Assembly (NCBI RefSeq): GCF_025380365.1
Contig: NZ_JAOCQF010000001.1
Coordinates: 248,001-312,000, forward strand
Source of the DNA: Albidovulum sediminis
GTDB lineage: Bacteria; Pseudomonadota; Alphaproteobacteria; Rhodobacterales; Rhodobacteraceae
DNA: 64,000 nucleotides
Direction: 5' to 3'
Below are positions 1 through 8,712 of this stretch, one piece after another. The translations under genes and the position numbers were made by a program. Numbering within the stretch: position 1 is the first letter of the stretch; each line of letters starts with the position of its first letter. The notes under the pieces were generated by a model. The model made no database searches. It was given only the letters and a program-made list of their open reading frames with translations, and had not been told where the DNA came from.

Positions 1-789
1 AATGATGGAAGGCGCGCATCCGCGTGGCCGACGCCACGGGCGGCGGGATGGCTGGGCTTCTACGCCACCATCCTCGCGGCCTGGGTCGGCGTGGCGCTGA
101 TGGCGCAGGGCCTGCCGGGTGAGGGGTTCGACGGCGTGCCCGCGGCTTTCTGGGACGCGCTCTGCGCCTCGGCGGCAGAGGCGCGGCCGGCCGCGCTCTG
201 GGCGATGTGGGCGATCATGGCCGCGGCGATGATGCTGCCCACCTTCGTGCCGGCGCTCCGGACATTCACCGACCTTTCGGCCACGGGCGCCACCACCGGC
301 GCCGGCGCCGTGGCGCTGGTCGCGGGCTACCTTGCCGTCTGGCTGGCCGCCTCGGCCCTGGGTGCCGCGGCGCAATGGGCACTGGCGCGATGGGGCCTCC
401 TGACCCCGGCGGGGGCCAGCCTGTCGCCCTGGCTTTCGGCCGGACTTCTGCTGTTCGCGGGCGCCTACCAGTTCTCCTCCGTCAAGGCGGCGTGCCTGTC
501 GCGCTGCCGGATGCCGCTGACCTTCTTCCTGCAGCACTGGCGCCCCGGCGCCCCCGCGGCGCTCGCCATGGGGCTGCGCCTGGGCGCGCTCTGTCTTGGC
601 TGCTGCTGGGCGCTGATGGCGCTGGGCTTCCTCGGCGGCACGATGAACCTGGCCTGGATGGGGGCGGCGACGGTCTTCATGACGCTTGAGAAACTGCCCG
701 ACATCGGGCGTCGCCTGACCCGCCCCGCGGGCCTGGCCCTGATCCTTGCGGGGGGCGCGCTGGCCCTTCGCGCCCTGACCCTCGTCTGA
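1..789 (+). CDS. DUF2182 family integral membrane protein (5' end outside window)
   Basis: The frame is open from the first base, so the true start probably lies upstream; the first in-window ATG is at 91. The product is a multi-span membrane protein of the DUF2182 family, described only as a predicted metal-binding membrane protein. The family signature is visible: a YQ-x4-K-x2-CL-x2-CR-x-P segment after a hydrophobic helix, then a GLRLGALCLGCCWALM helix with three cysteines. It is followed 12 bp later by a DUF1326 gene, a frequent partner. The Cys pairs suggest metal or thiol chemistry, but the function is unknown. Family call is firm; role is not. Confidence 0.85.
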   Translation, partial: NDGRRASAWPTPRAAGWLGFYATILAAWVGVALMAQGLPGEGFDGVPAAFWDALCASAAEARPAALWAMWAIMAAAMMLPTFVPALRTFTDLSATGATTGAGAVALVAGYLAVWLAASALGAAAQWALARWGLLTPAGASLSPWLSAGLLLFAGAYQFSSVKAACLSRCRMPLTFFLQHWRPGAPAALAMGLRLGALCLGCCWALMALGFLGGTMNLAWMGAATVFMTLEKLPDIGRRLTRPAGLALILAGGALALRALTLV

Positions 790-801
790 CGGAGAGACGC
801 G

Positions 802-1422
802 ATGGCCGACCACCTGCCCGAATGGACCCTCAAGGGGGAATTGATCCTGAACTGCAACTGCACCGTCTTCTGTCCTTGCGTGATCTCGCTTGGCGATCAC
901 CCGCCGACCGAGGGCTATTGCATGGGCTGGGCGGGCATCCGCATCGACGAAGGGCATTTCGACGGCGAAAGCCTGGCCGGGCTCAATGTCGGGCTGCTGC
1001 TCGAAATCCCCGGCAAGATGGGGCGCGGCAACTGGAAGGCCGCCGCCTATATCGACGAACGCGCCAGCGACAAGGCCTATGAGGGGCTGCTGAAGGTCTT
1101 TACCGGGCAGGCGCGCGGCACCACCGGGCTTTTCAAGGTGCTGGTGAGCGAGTTCCTGGGCGCCGAACGTGCACCCGTGACCTTCGAGACCGAGGGCAAG
1201 ACCCGCCGCCTGACCGTGGGCCGCGCCATCAAGGGCGAAATCGCGCCGGTGCCCGGACACGGCGGCAAGGACATCGTCGTGACCAATTCGGAATACTGGA
1301 TGGGCCCCGACATCACCGTGGCCAAGGCATCGAAGGGCCGCGTGCGCGCCTTCGGCCGGGTCTGGGATTTCGACGGCCGCTCGGCCGAGATCTGCCAGAT
1401 CGACTGGCACGGCCCGAACTGA
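802..1422 (+). CDS. DUF1326 domain-containing protein
   Basis: A 206-aa soluble protein matching DUF1326. The N-terminus has the family's cysteine cluster (LNCNCTVFCPC, residues about 17-27) and a further Cys near residue 40. The rest is a beta-rich domain with a GRAIKGEIAPVPGHGGKDIVVTNSEYWMGP stretch typical of the family. It starts 12 bp after the DUF2182 gene and is almost certainly co-transcribed with it. The Cys cluster suggests a metal-binding or metal-delivery role for the pair; that is inference. No signal peptide is seen. Confidence 0.85.
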   Translation: MADHLPEWTLKGELILNCNCTVFCPCVISLGDHPPTEGYCMGWAGIRIDEGHFDGESLAGLNVGLLLEIPGKMGRGNWKAAAYIDERASDKAYEGLLKVFTGQARGTTGLFKVLVSEFLGAERAPVTFETEGKTRRLTVGRAIKGEIAPVPGHGGKDIVVTNSEYWMGPDITVAKASKGRVRAFGRVWDFDGRSAEICQIDWHGPN

Positions 1423-1464
1423 GCCCCGCGGACCCCTATCGCCACCCAGATCGACGGACACGAC

Positions 1465-2553
1465 ATGGCCACCATATTCCCCTCGCGCCGGGTCAGGCGC
1501 ACGCCGTTCTCCGCAGGCGTCGACGCCGCGGGCATGACCGTCTGCACGGTCTACAATCGCATGATCCTGCCCTCGGTCTTTGCCGGGCAGGAAGAGGACT
1601 ACCGCCACCTCAAGACCCATGTGCAGGTCTGGGACGTGGCCTGCGAGCGGCAGGTGGCCGTGCAGGGCCCCGACGCGCGCCGGCTTCTTGACCTGATCAG
1701 CCCGCGCGACCTTGACCGGATGGCGGCGGACCAGTGCCACTACATGCCCGCGGTCGACCGCGACGGCGGCATGCTGAACGACCCCGTGCTGGTGAAACTG
1801 GCCGAGGATCATTTCTGGATCTCGGTCGCCGACAGCGACTACCTGCACTATGTCCTCGGCATATCGGACGCGCTTGGCCTTGACGTGCGGGTGTGGGAAC
1901 CCGACGTCAGCCCGCTCGCCGTGCAGGGGCCGAAATCCGACGACCTGATGGCCCGCGTCTTTGGGCAGGAGGCGCGCGCGATCCGCTTTTTCCGCTACCG
2001 CCGGCTGGCGTTCCAGGGGCAAAGCTTCGTCGTCGCGCGGTCGGGCTATTCCAAGCAGGGCGGGTTCGAGATCTATGTCGAGGGGGCCGAGAACGGCATG
2101 CCGCTCTGGAACGCGCTGATGGAGGCGGGGGCGGATCTGCAGGTGCGCGCCGGCTGCCCCTCGACCATGGAACGGGTCGAGGGCGGGCTTCTGAGCTACG
2201 GCAACGACATGACGCGGGAAAACACGCCCTACGAATGCGGCCTTGGCAAATACGTCAACTCGCCGCGCGACTACATCGGCAAGGCGGGGCTGCTGGCGCG
2301 GTCGAACCCGGCCCGGCAGATCCGCGCGGTCGAGATCGGGGGGGAGATCCCGCCCATCACCGCGCCCTGGCCGCTTCTGGCCGACGGCCGCAAGGTCGGG
2401 CAGGTGACCACCGCGACCTGGTCGCCCGATTTCCGCACCAACGTCTCGATCGCCATGGTCGATCGGTCGCATTGGGACGTGGGCCGGGTTATGGAGGTGG
2501 AGACGCCGCTCGGGATGCGCCGCGCCGAGGTGAAGGCCGGATTCTGGATTTGA
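1465..2553 (+). CDS. dmdA: Dimethylsulfoniopropionate demethylase DmdA (GcvT-fold)
   Basis: A 362-aa GcvT-fold protein. DmdA transfers a methyl group from DMSP to tetrahydrofolate, giving methylmercaptopropionate. The N-terminal FPSRRVRRTPFSAGVDAAG block, the VQVWDVACERQV segment (about residues 50-61), SPRDLDRMAADQC and the SYGNDMTRENTPYECGLGKY block match my recollection of marine alphaproteobacterial DmdA and differ from the glycine-cleavage T protein. The downstream gene is acuI, the known partner in the Rhodobacterales. A non-DmdA paralogue of the same clade cannot be excluded from sequence alone. No clear ribosome-binding site precedes the ATG. Confidence 0.8.
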   Translation: MATIFPSRRVRRTPFSAGVDAAGMTVCTVYNRMILPSVFAGQEEDYRHLKTHVQVWDVACERQVAVQGPDARRLLDLISPRDLDRMAADQCHYMPAVDRDGGMLNDPVLVKLAEDHFWISVADSDYLHYVLGISDALGLDVRVWEPDVSPLAVQGPKSDDLMARVFGQEARAIRFFRYRRLAFQGQSFVVARSGYSKQGGFEIYVEGAENGMPLWNALMEAGADLQVRAGCPSTMERVEGGLLSYGNDMTRENTPYECGLGKYVNSPRDYIGKAGLLARSNPARQIRAVEIGGEIPPITAPWPLLADGRKVGQVTTATWSPDFRTNVSIAMVDRSHWDVGRVMEVETPLGMRRAEVKAGFWI

Positions 2554-2606
2554 CGCGCCCTGCCGGGCGCTACGACAGCGGGCCGATCCCGCAGGAAGGA
2601 GGCGAG

Positions 2607-3599
2607 ATGGTCAAGGCATTGGTGGTGCGCAAGGAGGGCGAGGAAAAGCCCGTCGCGGCGGTCGAGGACATCGCGCTCGACATGCTGCCCGAGGCGGAGG
2701 TCACGGTCGCGGTGGAATATTCCACCGTGAACTACAAGGACGGGCTCTGCATCGGGCCGGGCGGCGGGCTGGTGCGCAGCTACCCCCACATTCCCGGCAT
2801 CGACTTTGCCGGCACGGTCGAGGCGTCCACGGACGCGCGCTATCGCCCCGGCGACAAGGTGGTGCTGACCGGCTGGCGCGTGGGCGAGGCGCATTGGGGC
2901 GGCTATGCGCAGAAGGCGCGGGTGCGCGCCGACTGGCTGGTGCCGCTGCCCGCTGGGCTTTCGACCCGGCAGGCAATGGCGGTGGGCACGGCCGGACTGA
3001 CCGCGATGCTCGCGGTCATGGCGCTTGAGGATCACGGGCTCAGCCCCGGCCACGGCCCGGTCCTGGTGACGGGCGCCGCCGGGGGCGTCGGCTCGGTCGC
3101 GACCGCGATCCTGGCCCGGCTTGGCCACGAGGTCGCCGCGGTGACCGGCCGGCCGGAGACGGCGGAATACCTGACCGGCCTCGGCGCCAGCCGCATCGTC
3201 GCGCGCGAAGAGTTCGCCGAGGTGACGCGCAAGCCGCTGGAAAGCGAGCTTTGGGCGGGATGCGTGGACGCCGTGGCCGGCGCCATGCTCGGCCGCGTGC
3301 TCAAGCAGATGAAATACGGCACATCGGTTGCCGCCGTGGGTCTGGCCGGGGGCGCCGCGATCGAGGGCGCGCTGATCACGCCCTTCATCCTGCGCGGGGT
3401 CAACCTGCTGGGCATCGACAGCGTCATGCAGCCCTACGCAAGCCGTGTCCGCGCCTGGGAACGGATCGCCCGCGACCTGCCGATGGACCGGCTCGAGGCG
3501 ATGATCCAGCCCGCGACGCTCTCCGATCTGCCGCAGCTTGGCCGCGACATCCTGAAGGGGCAGGTGCGCGGGCGCGTCGTCGTGGACGTGAACGCATGA
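2607..3599 (+). CDS. acuI: Acryloyl-CoA reductase AcuI (YhdH-type MDR oxidoreductase)
   Basis: A 330-aa zinc-free medium-chain dehydrogenase/reductase. AcuI reduces toxic acryloyl-CoA to propionyl-CoA with NADPH, the detoxification step of DMSP catabolism. Visible features are the STVNYKDGL block near residue 40, PGIDFAGTV, the cofactor loop VTGAAGGVGSVA (about residues 153-164), and the C-terminal LLGIDSVM segment typical of YhdH/AcuI. The ATG is chosen because a strong AGGAAGGAGG ribosome site lies just upstream; longer readings run into dmdA. The stop overlaps the next start by 4 bp. Position 53 bp after dmdA supports the call. Confidence 0.87.
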   Translation: MVKALVVRKEGEEKPVAAVEDIALDMLPEAEVTVAVEYSTVNYKDGLCIGPGGGLVRSYPHIPGIDFAGTVEASTDARYRPGDKVVLTGWRVGEAHWGGYAQKARVRADWLVPLPAGLSTRQAMAVGTAGLTAMLAVMALEDHGLSPGHGPVLVTGAAGGVGSVATAILARLGHEVAAVTGRPETAEYLTGLGASRIVAREEFAEVTRKPLESELWAGCVDAVAGAMLGRVLKQMKYGTSVAAVGLAGGAAIEGALITPFILRGVNLLGIDSVMQPYASRVRAWERIARDLPMDRLEAMIQPATLSDLPQLGRDILKGQVRGRVVVDVNA

Positions 3600-3883
3600 C
3601 CCGGCCCGCCGCGCGGGCAACCCTGCTGGTCGAGGATGACGCGGTCCGGGTCACCCGCTTCGACTTCGCGCCCGGGGCGGAGACCGGCTGGCACCGCCAC
3701 GAGCACGACTATGTCATCACCGCGATCACCGAATGCCGGATGCTGCTGGAGGAACCCGGCGGCGCCCGGCGCGAGGTCACGGTGCGGGCGGGGGAGGCCT
3801 ACAAGCGCCCCGAGGGGGTGGAACACAACGTCATCAACGCCGGCAATGTGCCGATGAGCTTCGTCGAGGTCGAGCTGAAATAG
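3596..3883 (+). CDS. Small cupin-domain protein
   Basis: A 95-aa single-domain cupin. The first cupin motif is visible around residues 25-42 (GAETGWHRHEHDYV, with metal-ligand-type histidines) and a second shorter motif near residue 75 (RPEGVEHNVINAG). Its ATG overlaps the acuI stop (ATGA), so it belongs to the dmdA-acuI operon. DMSP lyases DddL/Q/W are also cupins but are clearly larger and have a different metal motif, so I do not call it a lyase. It may bind a small pathway metabolite; the function is unknown. Confidence 0.8.
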   Translation: MTRPAARATLLVEDDAVRVTRFDFAPGAETGWHRHEHDYVITAITECRMLLEEPGGARREVTVRAGEAYKRPEGVEHNVINAGNVPMSFVEVELK

Positions 3884-3887
3884 CCGC

Positions 3888-4679
3888 TCAGATCGATTCG
3901 CCGCCGTCGATCACCAGCGCGTGCCCGGTCATGAACGAGGACGCGTCGGAGGCGAGGAAAACGATCGCCTCCGCGATCTCGCGCACCTCGCCCCAGCGGC
4001 CCATCGGGATCGCGGAGGCGACGTAACGCTCCAGCGCCTGCCGCCCGCCCATCTGCACCTCGAAGCCCGCGTTGAAGGGGGTGTCCACGAAGCCGGGGCA
4101 CAGCGCGTTGATGCGGATGTTGAAGCGCGCGTGGTCGGCCGCCATCTGCCGGGTCATGGCGACGGCGGCGTGCTTGGTCGTCGCATAGGCGATCATCCCG
4201 CGGTCGAACTGCACGCCCGAGTTCGAGGCGGTGATGATGATGCTGCCGCCGCCCTGACGGCGCATCTGGCCGACCACCGCGCGGGCTGCGACGAAATGGG
4301 CGCGCACGTTGAGCGCCCAGGACAGGTCCATGTCCGCCACCGTCACCTGCTCCAGCGCGCCGTGGATCTGCACGCCCGCGTGCGAATGAAGGATGTCGAG
4401 CCGTCCGTGCCGCGCGACGGTATCGCCGATGGCCGCCTCGACCGCCCCATCCTCGGTGACGTCAAGCGCAAGCGGCGTTGCCGCGCCGCCCGCCTCTGCG
4501 ATCGCCGTCGCCGCCTCGGACGCGCGGGCGCCGTCGCGGTCGGTCAGGACGACATGCGCGCCTGCCTCTGCCAAGGCGATGGCCCCGGCACGGCCGATGC
4601 CGGAGCCCGCCCCGGTGACGAACGCGACCCGCCCGGCCAGCGGCAGAGGTGCTGCTGCGGTCGCGGCCAGCCCGCTCAT
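3888..4679 (-). CDS. SDR-family dehydrogenase linked to polyamine-type ABC transporter
   Basis: A 263-aa classical short-chain dehydrogenase/reductase. The TGAGSGIG cofactor motif is at residues 22-29, a variant of the NNAG motif (HSHAG) near residue 100, catalytic Ser in TASNSG near 152-154, and Tyr165/Lys169 in YATTK. The Asp in VVLTDRD after the second strand suggests NAD preference. The start overlaps the upstream permease stop by 4 bp, making it the last gene of the five-gene transporter operon. It probably oxidises the imported compound or a derived alcohol; substrate unknown. Confidence 0.85.
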   Translation of the reverse strand: MSGLAATAAAPLPLAGRVAFVTGAGSGIGRAGAIALAEAGAHVVLTDRDGARASEAATAIAEAGGAATPLALDVTEDGAVEAAIGDTVARHGRLDILHSHAGVQIHGALEQVTVADMDLSWALNVRAHFVAARAVVGQMRRQGGGSIIITASNSGVQFDRGMIAYATTKHAAVAMTRQMAADHARFNIRINALCPGFVDTPFNAGFEVQMGGRQALERYVASAIPMGRWGEVREIAEAIVFLASDASSFMTGHALVIDGGESI

Positions 4680-5488
4680 CCCCGCCTCCGCCCGGTGCGC
4701 AGCAGCACCTGCGCGGTCACCAGAAGGATCAGCGAGGCCGCCAGCACCATGGTGCCGATGGCGTTGATCTCGGGCGTGACCCCGCGCCGGATCGAGGAGA
4801 AGACGTAGATCGGCAGCGTGGTTTCAGACCCCGCGACGAAGAAGGCGATGATGAAGTCGTCGAAGCTGAAGGTGAAACTCAGCAGGAACCCGGCCAGGAT
4901 CGCCGGGAAGATCAGCGGCAGCGTCACCTGCCGGAAGGTGCCCATCGGCGTGGCGTAGAGGTCCGACGACGCCTCGGTCAGCGCGCGGTCCATGCCAGCG
5001 AGGCGCGCGCGGATGATGATGATCACCAGCGCCATGGTGAAAAGCGTATGCGCCGCGATCAGCGAGCCATAGCCCATCGCCAGTTGCGGCGGCGCCGCGC
5101 CGGGCCAGAGTGCCGCCAGGATCGGGTTCAGCTGGCCGAAGATGGTGACAAGGCCGATCAGCGTGGCGATGCCGATGACGATGCCGGGAACCATCACCGC
5201 GACGTAGATCAGGAGGTCGAAGGCGGCGCGCACGGGCCCCCGGATGCCCTGCAGCGCGACCGCCGCCATGGTGCCGAAGACGCTGGCGCACAGTGCGGAG
5301 ACGAAGGCGACCACAAGGCTCGTCTGCAGCGCGTCCATGACGAAGGGATTGGCCAGCGCCTTGCCGTACCACTGGACGGAAAATCCCTGGAACTGGCTGG
5401 CGTGGCGCCCGGCGTTGAAGCTGAAAAGGGCGATCACCCCGATCGGGATGTAAAGGAAGAGATAGACGAAGGTGGCGTAGATGCGCAT
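4676..5488 (-). CDS. ABC transporter permease, PotC type
   Basis: A 270-aa inner-membrane permease with about six hydrophobic segments. The N-terminal helix (TFVYLFLYIPIGVIALFSFN) and the cytoplasmic EAA loop (EASSDLYATPMGTFRQVTLPLIFPAILAG, near residues 165-195) mark it as a binding-protein-dependent permease. The FSFDDFIIAFFVAG segment is typical of PotC/YdcV polyamine permeases. It overlaps the SDR gene downstream and follows the PotB-type permease after 7 bp. Confidence 0.88.
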   Translation of the reverse strand: MRIYATFVYLFLYIPIGVIALFSFNAGRHASQFQGFSVQWYGKALANPFVMDALQTSLVVAFVSALCASVFGTMAAVALQGIRGPVRAAFDLLIYVAVMVPGIVIGIATLIGLVTIFGQLNPILAALWPGAAPPQLAMGYGSLIAAHTLFTMALVIIIIRARLAGMDRALTEASSDLYATPMGTFRQVTLPLIFPAILAGFLLSFTFSFDDFIIAFFVAGSETTLPIYVFSSIRRGVTPEINAIGTMVLAASLILLVTAQVLLRTGRRRG

Positions 5489-5495
5489 CGGCCCC

Positions 5496-6347
5496 TCACA
5501 TCAGCGCGACGTCTTCGCGCTGCGCACCAAGCCGCCGGATCAGCCGCATGTAGGCGGTCACCGAAACCAGCATCAGAAGCACGAGCGTCGCCGCGACGGC
5601 CGAGCCGAAGGCCCAGTTGCGCGATTGCAGGAACAGGTCGACCAGCGCGTTGCCGACGAAGAAGACCTTGCCGCCGCCAAGGATCGCCGGGATCAGGAAT
5701 TCGCCCATCAGCAGGATGAACACGAGAAGGCAGCCGGTCGCGATCCCCGGAAGCGACATCGGCAGCGTCACCTGCAGGAAGGTCCGCCAGGGCGAGGCGC
5801 CGAGGTCGGCCGACGCCTCAAGCAGGCGCTTGTCGAGCCGGTCGAGGTTCACGAAGATCGGAAACACCATAAGCGGCAGATAGCCGTAGACGATGCCGAT
5901 CAGGACGGCGAAGGGGGTGTTGATCAGGCGCACGTTGTCGATCCCGATCAGGTCGAGCAGGGCAGGGATGCCGCGCCCGCCCAGAAGGAAGATCCAGGCG
6001 TAGCTGCGGATCAGGATCGAGGTCCAGAACGGCACGATGACAAGGACAAGCAGCACCGTCTTCCAGCGCGGATCGGCGCGCACCGCCAGGTAGTAGGCGA
6101 GCGGATAGGCGATGAGGAGCGAGGCGAGCGTGCCCGCCGGCGCCAGCATCAGCGTGTTCTTGAACGCCGCCCACCGCGCCGGCAGGTTCGCGTATTGCTC
6201 CAGCGTGAAGGCGGGGACATAGCCGCCGGCCGGCCCCCGCTCTCCGAAGCTGAAGATGATGACGACGGCCAGCGGAATGACGAGCATGACCAGGAACCAC
6301 GCCCCCGCGGGTGCAAGAAGCAGCAGGTTCCGGCCGCGCTGTGTCAT
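5496..6347 (-). CDS. ABC transporter permease, PotB type
   Basis: A 283-aa permease with six predicted membrane segments. The EAA loop reads EASADLGASPWRTFLQVTLPMSLPGIATG around residues 185-213. The VPFWTSILIRSYAWIFLLG block is a hallmark of the PotB/YdcU polyamine and opine permease group. It pairs with the following PotC-type permease to form the channel. It sits 17 bp after the solute-binding protein gene in the same minus-strand operon. Confidence 0.88.
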   Translation of the reverse strand: MTQRGRNLLLLAPAGAWFLVMLVIPLAVVIIFSFGERGPAGGYVPAFTLEQYANLPARWAAFKNTLMLAPAGTLASLLIAYPLAYYLAVRADPRWKTVLLVLVIVPFWTSILIRSYAWIFLLGGRGIPALLDLIGIDNVRLINTPFAVLIGIVYGYLPLMVFPIFVNLDRLDKRLLEASADLGASPWRTFLQVTLPMSLPGIATGCLLVFILLMGEFLIPAILGGGKVFFVGNALVDLFLQSRNWAFGSAVAATLVLLMLVSVTAYMRLIRRLGAQREDVALM

Positions 6348-6364
6348 TCCGCCCGGTCTTTCGC

Positions 6365-7528
6365 TCAGGCCGACTTGAAGCGCGCCATCAGTTCGGCGCG
6401 GTTCGGGTCGGTCAGGGTGACGGCCGCGCCGAATTCGAGCGCGTCGAGAAGTTCCGCCGCCGGGTAGAGGATCGGATCGTTCAGGACCTCGGCCGGCATC
6501 AGCGCGTCCACCCGCTTGTCCGGCGTCGGATAGCCGTGGAAGAGCGATTCCTTGGCGTTCACCGCCGGGTCGAGCAGGAAGTCGATCAGCGCATAGGCGG
6601 CGTCGAGGTGCGGCGCCCCCTTCGGGATGGCGTAGAAGTCCGACCAGAGCTCGCCACCCTCCTTGCCGAGGACATATTCGATCTCGGGCATGTCGCGGTT
6701 CATCTGCTTGCCGTCACCGGTCCAGCAGATCGTCATCCAGGCATCGCCAGAGCGCATCGAGGGCTGGTAGTCGGAGTTGATCGCGAAGAGATGCGGCTTG
6801 GCGTCGAGCAGCAGTTTCTCCGCCTCGGCCAGTTCGGCGGTATCGACCGAGTTGAAGGAATAGCCGAAGTATTTCAGCGCGTTGCCGATGGTGGTCAGCT
6901 GGTAGTCATGCACCATCGTGCGGCCCGAGAAGGCATCGCGCGTGATGTCCCAGAATTCCTTCCAGGTGGTGGGCTTGGGCAGGCCGCCCAGGTTGGCGGT
7001 GTTGACGGCAAATCCGGTCGTGCCCCAGTTCTTTGGCACCGCGTAGACGGTTCCGTCCACGGTGCCCGGCCCGGCAAAGCGCGGGTCGAAGGCGGCGGCG
7101 TCGTAGTTCGGGATCCGCGCCAGGTCCAAGGGCTCGATCAGGCTTTCGCCGACATAGGTGGTGATAGTGTAGTTCGTCGGCACGAAGACGTCCCAGCCGG
7201 AACCGCCGGCCTGAAGCTTGGCCAGCATTTCCTCGTTCGAGCCGAAGACGTTCATGTCCACCGCCGCGCCGGTCGCCGCGGTGAAGGCCTCGAAGTTGGC
7301 GGGGTCGTGGTAGTTGGGCCAGGTCGCGAGCACGACGCGGTCGCCGATGTTGCCCTGTGCCCAGGACCGGCGCGGGCGCAGCGCGGGCACGCTTGCGGCC
7401 AGGACCGCGGTCGCGGTGCCAAGCCCTGTGACGCCCAGGAAGTGGCGGCGCGTGACCGAGCCGCGTCTGTAGCGATCAAGCTCTTCCATGAACGCGCGCT
7501 TGGAGATGTAGTCTTTGTCCTTGGTCAT
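6365..7528 (-). CDS. Periplasmic solute-binding protein, PotD/spermidine-putrescine type
   Basis: A 387-aa extracellular solute-binding protein. A long cytoplasmic N-region is followed by a twin-arginine export signal (TRRHFLGVTGLGTATAVLAAS near residues 26-47) ending around SWA-Q. The mature part has family-1/PotD features such as VVLATWPNYHDP, VPTNYTITTYV and YAVPKNWGTTGFAVN. The use of Tat rather than Sec export fits PotD-like proteins of this group. The ligand is a polyamine or similar cationic amine by family; the exact substrate cannot be read from sequence. Confidence 0.87.
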   Translation of the reverse strand: MTKDKDYISKRAFMEELDRYRRGSVTRRHFLGVTGLGTATAVLAASVPALRPRRSWAQGNIGDRVVLATWPNYHDPANFEAFTAATGAAVDMNVFGSNEEMLAKLQAGGSGWDVFVPTNYTITTYVGESLIEPLDLARIPNYDAAAFDPRFAGPGTVDGTVYAVPKNWGTTGFAVNTANLGGLPKPTTWKEFWDITRDAFSGRTMVHDYQLTTIGNALKYFGYSFNSVDTAELAEAEKLLLDAKPHLFAINSDYQPSMRSGDAWMTICWTGDGKQMNRDMPEIEYVLGKEGGELWSDFYAIPKGAPHLDAAYALIDFLLDPAVNAKESLFHGYPTPDKRVDALMPAEVLNDPILYPAAELLDALEFGAAVTLTDPNRAELMARFKSA

Positions 7529-7539
7529 GGCTTTCCCCG

Positions 7540-8691
7540 TCAGTTGGCTTGCGGTGCCTGATCGTTGTCGAGGACGAGCGCGCTTGTGGCCTCCCAGGAG
7601 GCCGTCAGACGCTCGCCGGCATTGAACGGTCCGTCGCTCAATTCCGCCTGTCTTGGCGTCAGCACCATGAATTCGCCAAGACCGTCGTGCTTCACCAGAT
7701 ACTCGGTATGCTCACCCAGGAAGATCCGGTTCAGGATCGTCACCTCCCAGCCGGTCTCGCCGCCGGTCGCGGTGCGGGCGAGGCGGATCTGCTCCGGTCG
7801 GACACTGACCGAAACCGCCTGTCCGGCCGCGACCGGGGCGAGCACGCGACCCTCGAGTGCGATGCCGCAGCCGAGCGTCACGCGTGCGCGGTAGGCATCG
7901 GCGCGCTCCACCACACCGTCGAAGAAGTTCGAGGTGCCGACGAACCCCGCGACATAGCGGTTGCGCGGCTGGTCATAAAGCTCGCGCGGGGTTCCGGTCT
8001 GGACGATGCGGCCGTCCCGCATGATGCAGATCCGGTCGCTCATCGACAGCGCCTCTTCCTGGTCGTGGGTGACGAGGATGAAGGTGATGCCGAGGCGGCG
8101 CTGGATGTTTTGCAACTCGATCTGCATTTCCTTGCGCAGCTTGCGGTCGAGTGCCGCCATCGGTTCGTCCAGAAGCAGCAGCTTCGGTTCGTTCACGATG
8201 GCGCGGGCGAGCGCCACGCGCTGCTGCTGGCCACCCGACATTTCCCAGATGCGGCGGTTCTCGAACCCCTCCAGTCGCACGATCTCCAGCGCGGCGCGGA
8301 CCTTGCGCGCGATCTCGTCGCGGGGCGGCTTCGGGCGACGCTGACGCAGGCCGTAGCCGATGTTCTGCGCGACGGTCAGGTGGGGGAACAGGGCGTAGTG
8401 CTGAAACACCATGTTGACCGGGCGGCGGTAGGGGGCCAGGTCGTTCACCACCTCGCCATCCAGGAACACCTCGCCCGAGGTCGGGCTCTCGAACCCCGCC
8501 AGCATGCGCAGCGCGGTGGTCTTGCCGCAGCCCGAGGGGCCGAGGAAGGACAGGAATTCCCCGGTCCGGATCGACAGGTTCAGGTCATCGGCGGCAAGGA
8601 CCTCGCCGAATCGCTTCGACACGCCCCGGAATTCCGCGATGGGATGCGCGGCGGGTTCGGCGGATGGCGGTGCGTATGCCGCTTCGCTCAT
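7540..8691 (-). CDS. ABC transporter ATP-binding protein, PotA type
   Basis: A 383-aa ATPase, first gene of the operon. Walker A is GPSGCGKTTALRMLAG, the signature is MSGGQQQRVALARAI, Walker B is LLLLDEPMAALD, and the switch His is in LVTHDQEEALS. A C-terminal TOBE domain (about residues 290-370) is typical of PotA/UgpC ATPases. I start it at the ATG at 8691 because translation from 8721 would read through the palindromic promoter region and begins with an atypical leader. Order is ATPase, binding protein, two permeases, SDR. Confidence 0.9.
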   Translation of the reverse strand: MSEAAYAPPSAEPAAHPIAEFRGVSKRFGEVLAADDLNLSIRTGEFLSFLGPSGCGKTTALRMLAGFESPTSGEVFLDGEVVNDLAPYRRPVNMVFQHYALFPHLTVAQNIGYGLRQRRPKPPRDEIARKVRAALEIVRLEGFENRRIWEMSGGQQQRVALARAIVNEPKLLLLDEPMAALDRKLRKEMQIELQNIQRRLGITFILVTHDQEEALSMSDRICIMRDGRIVQTGTPRELYDQPRNRYVAGFVGTSNFFDGVVERADAYRARVTLGCGIALEGRVLAPVAAGQAVSVSVRPEQIRLARTATGGETGWEVTILNRIFLGEHTEYLVKHDGLGEFMVLTPRQAELSDGPFNAGERLTASWEATSALVLDNDQAPQAN

Positions 8692-8712
8692 TATTTGACT
8701 TCTTTTCCCTGT

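Noticed and set aside
1465-2553. Glycine-cleavage T protein
   Set aside because: GcvT fold is shared, but the N-terminus, conserved blocks and acuI neighbour fit DMSP demethylase; no gcvH or gcvP nearby.
2271-3620. Long open minus-strand frame opposite acuI
   Set aside because: Arg/His/Pro-rich product with no family match; it is the usual antisense shadow of a GC-rich gene. Many similar frames (for example 20876-22726, 22150-23778, 56203-58230) were dropped for the same reason.
3596-3883. Cupin DMSP lyase (DddL/DddQ/DddW)
   Set aside because: At 95 aa it is much shorter than those lyases and the metal motif differs; context alone is not enough.
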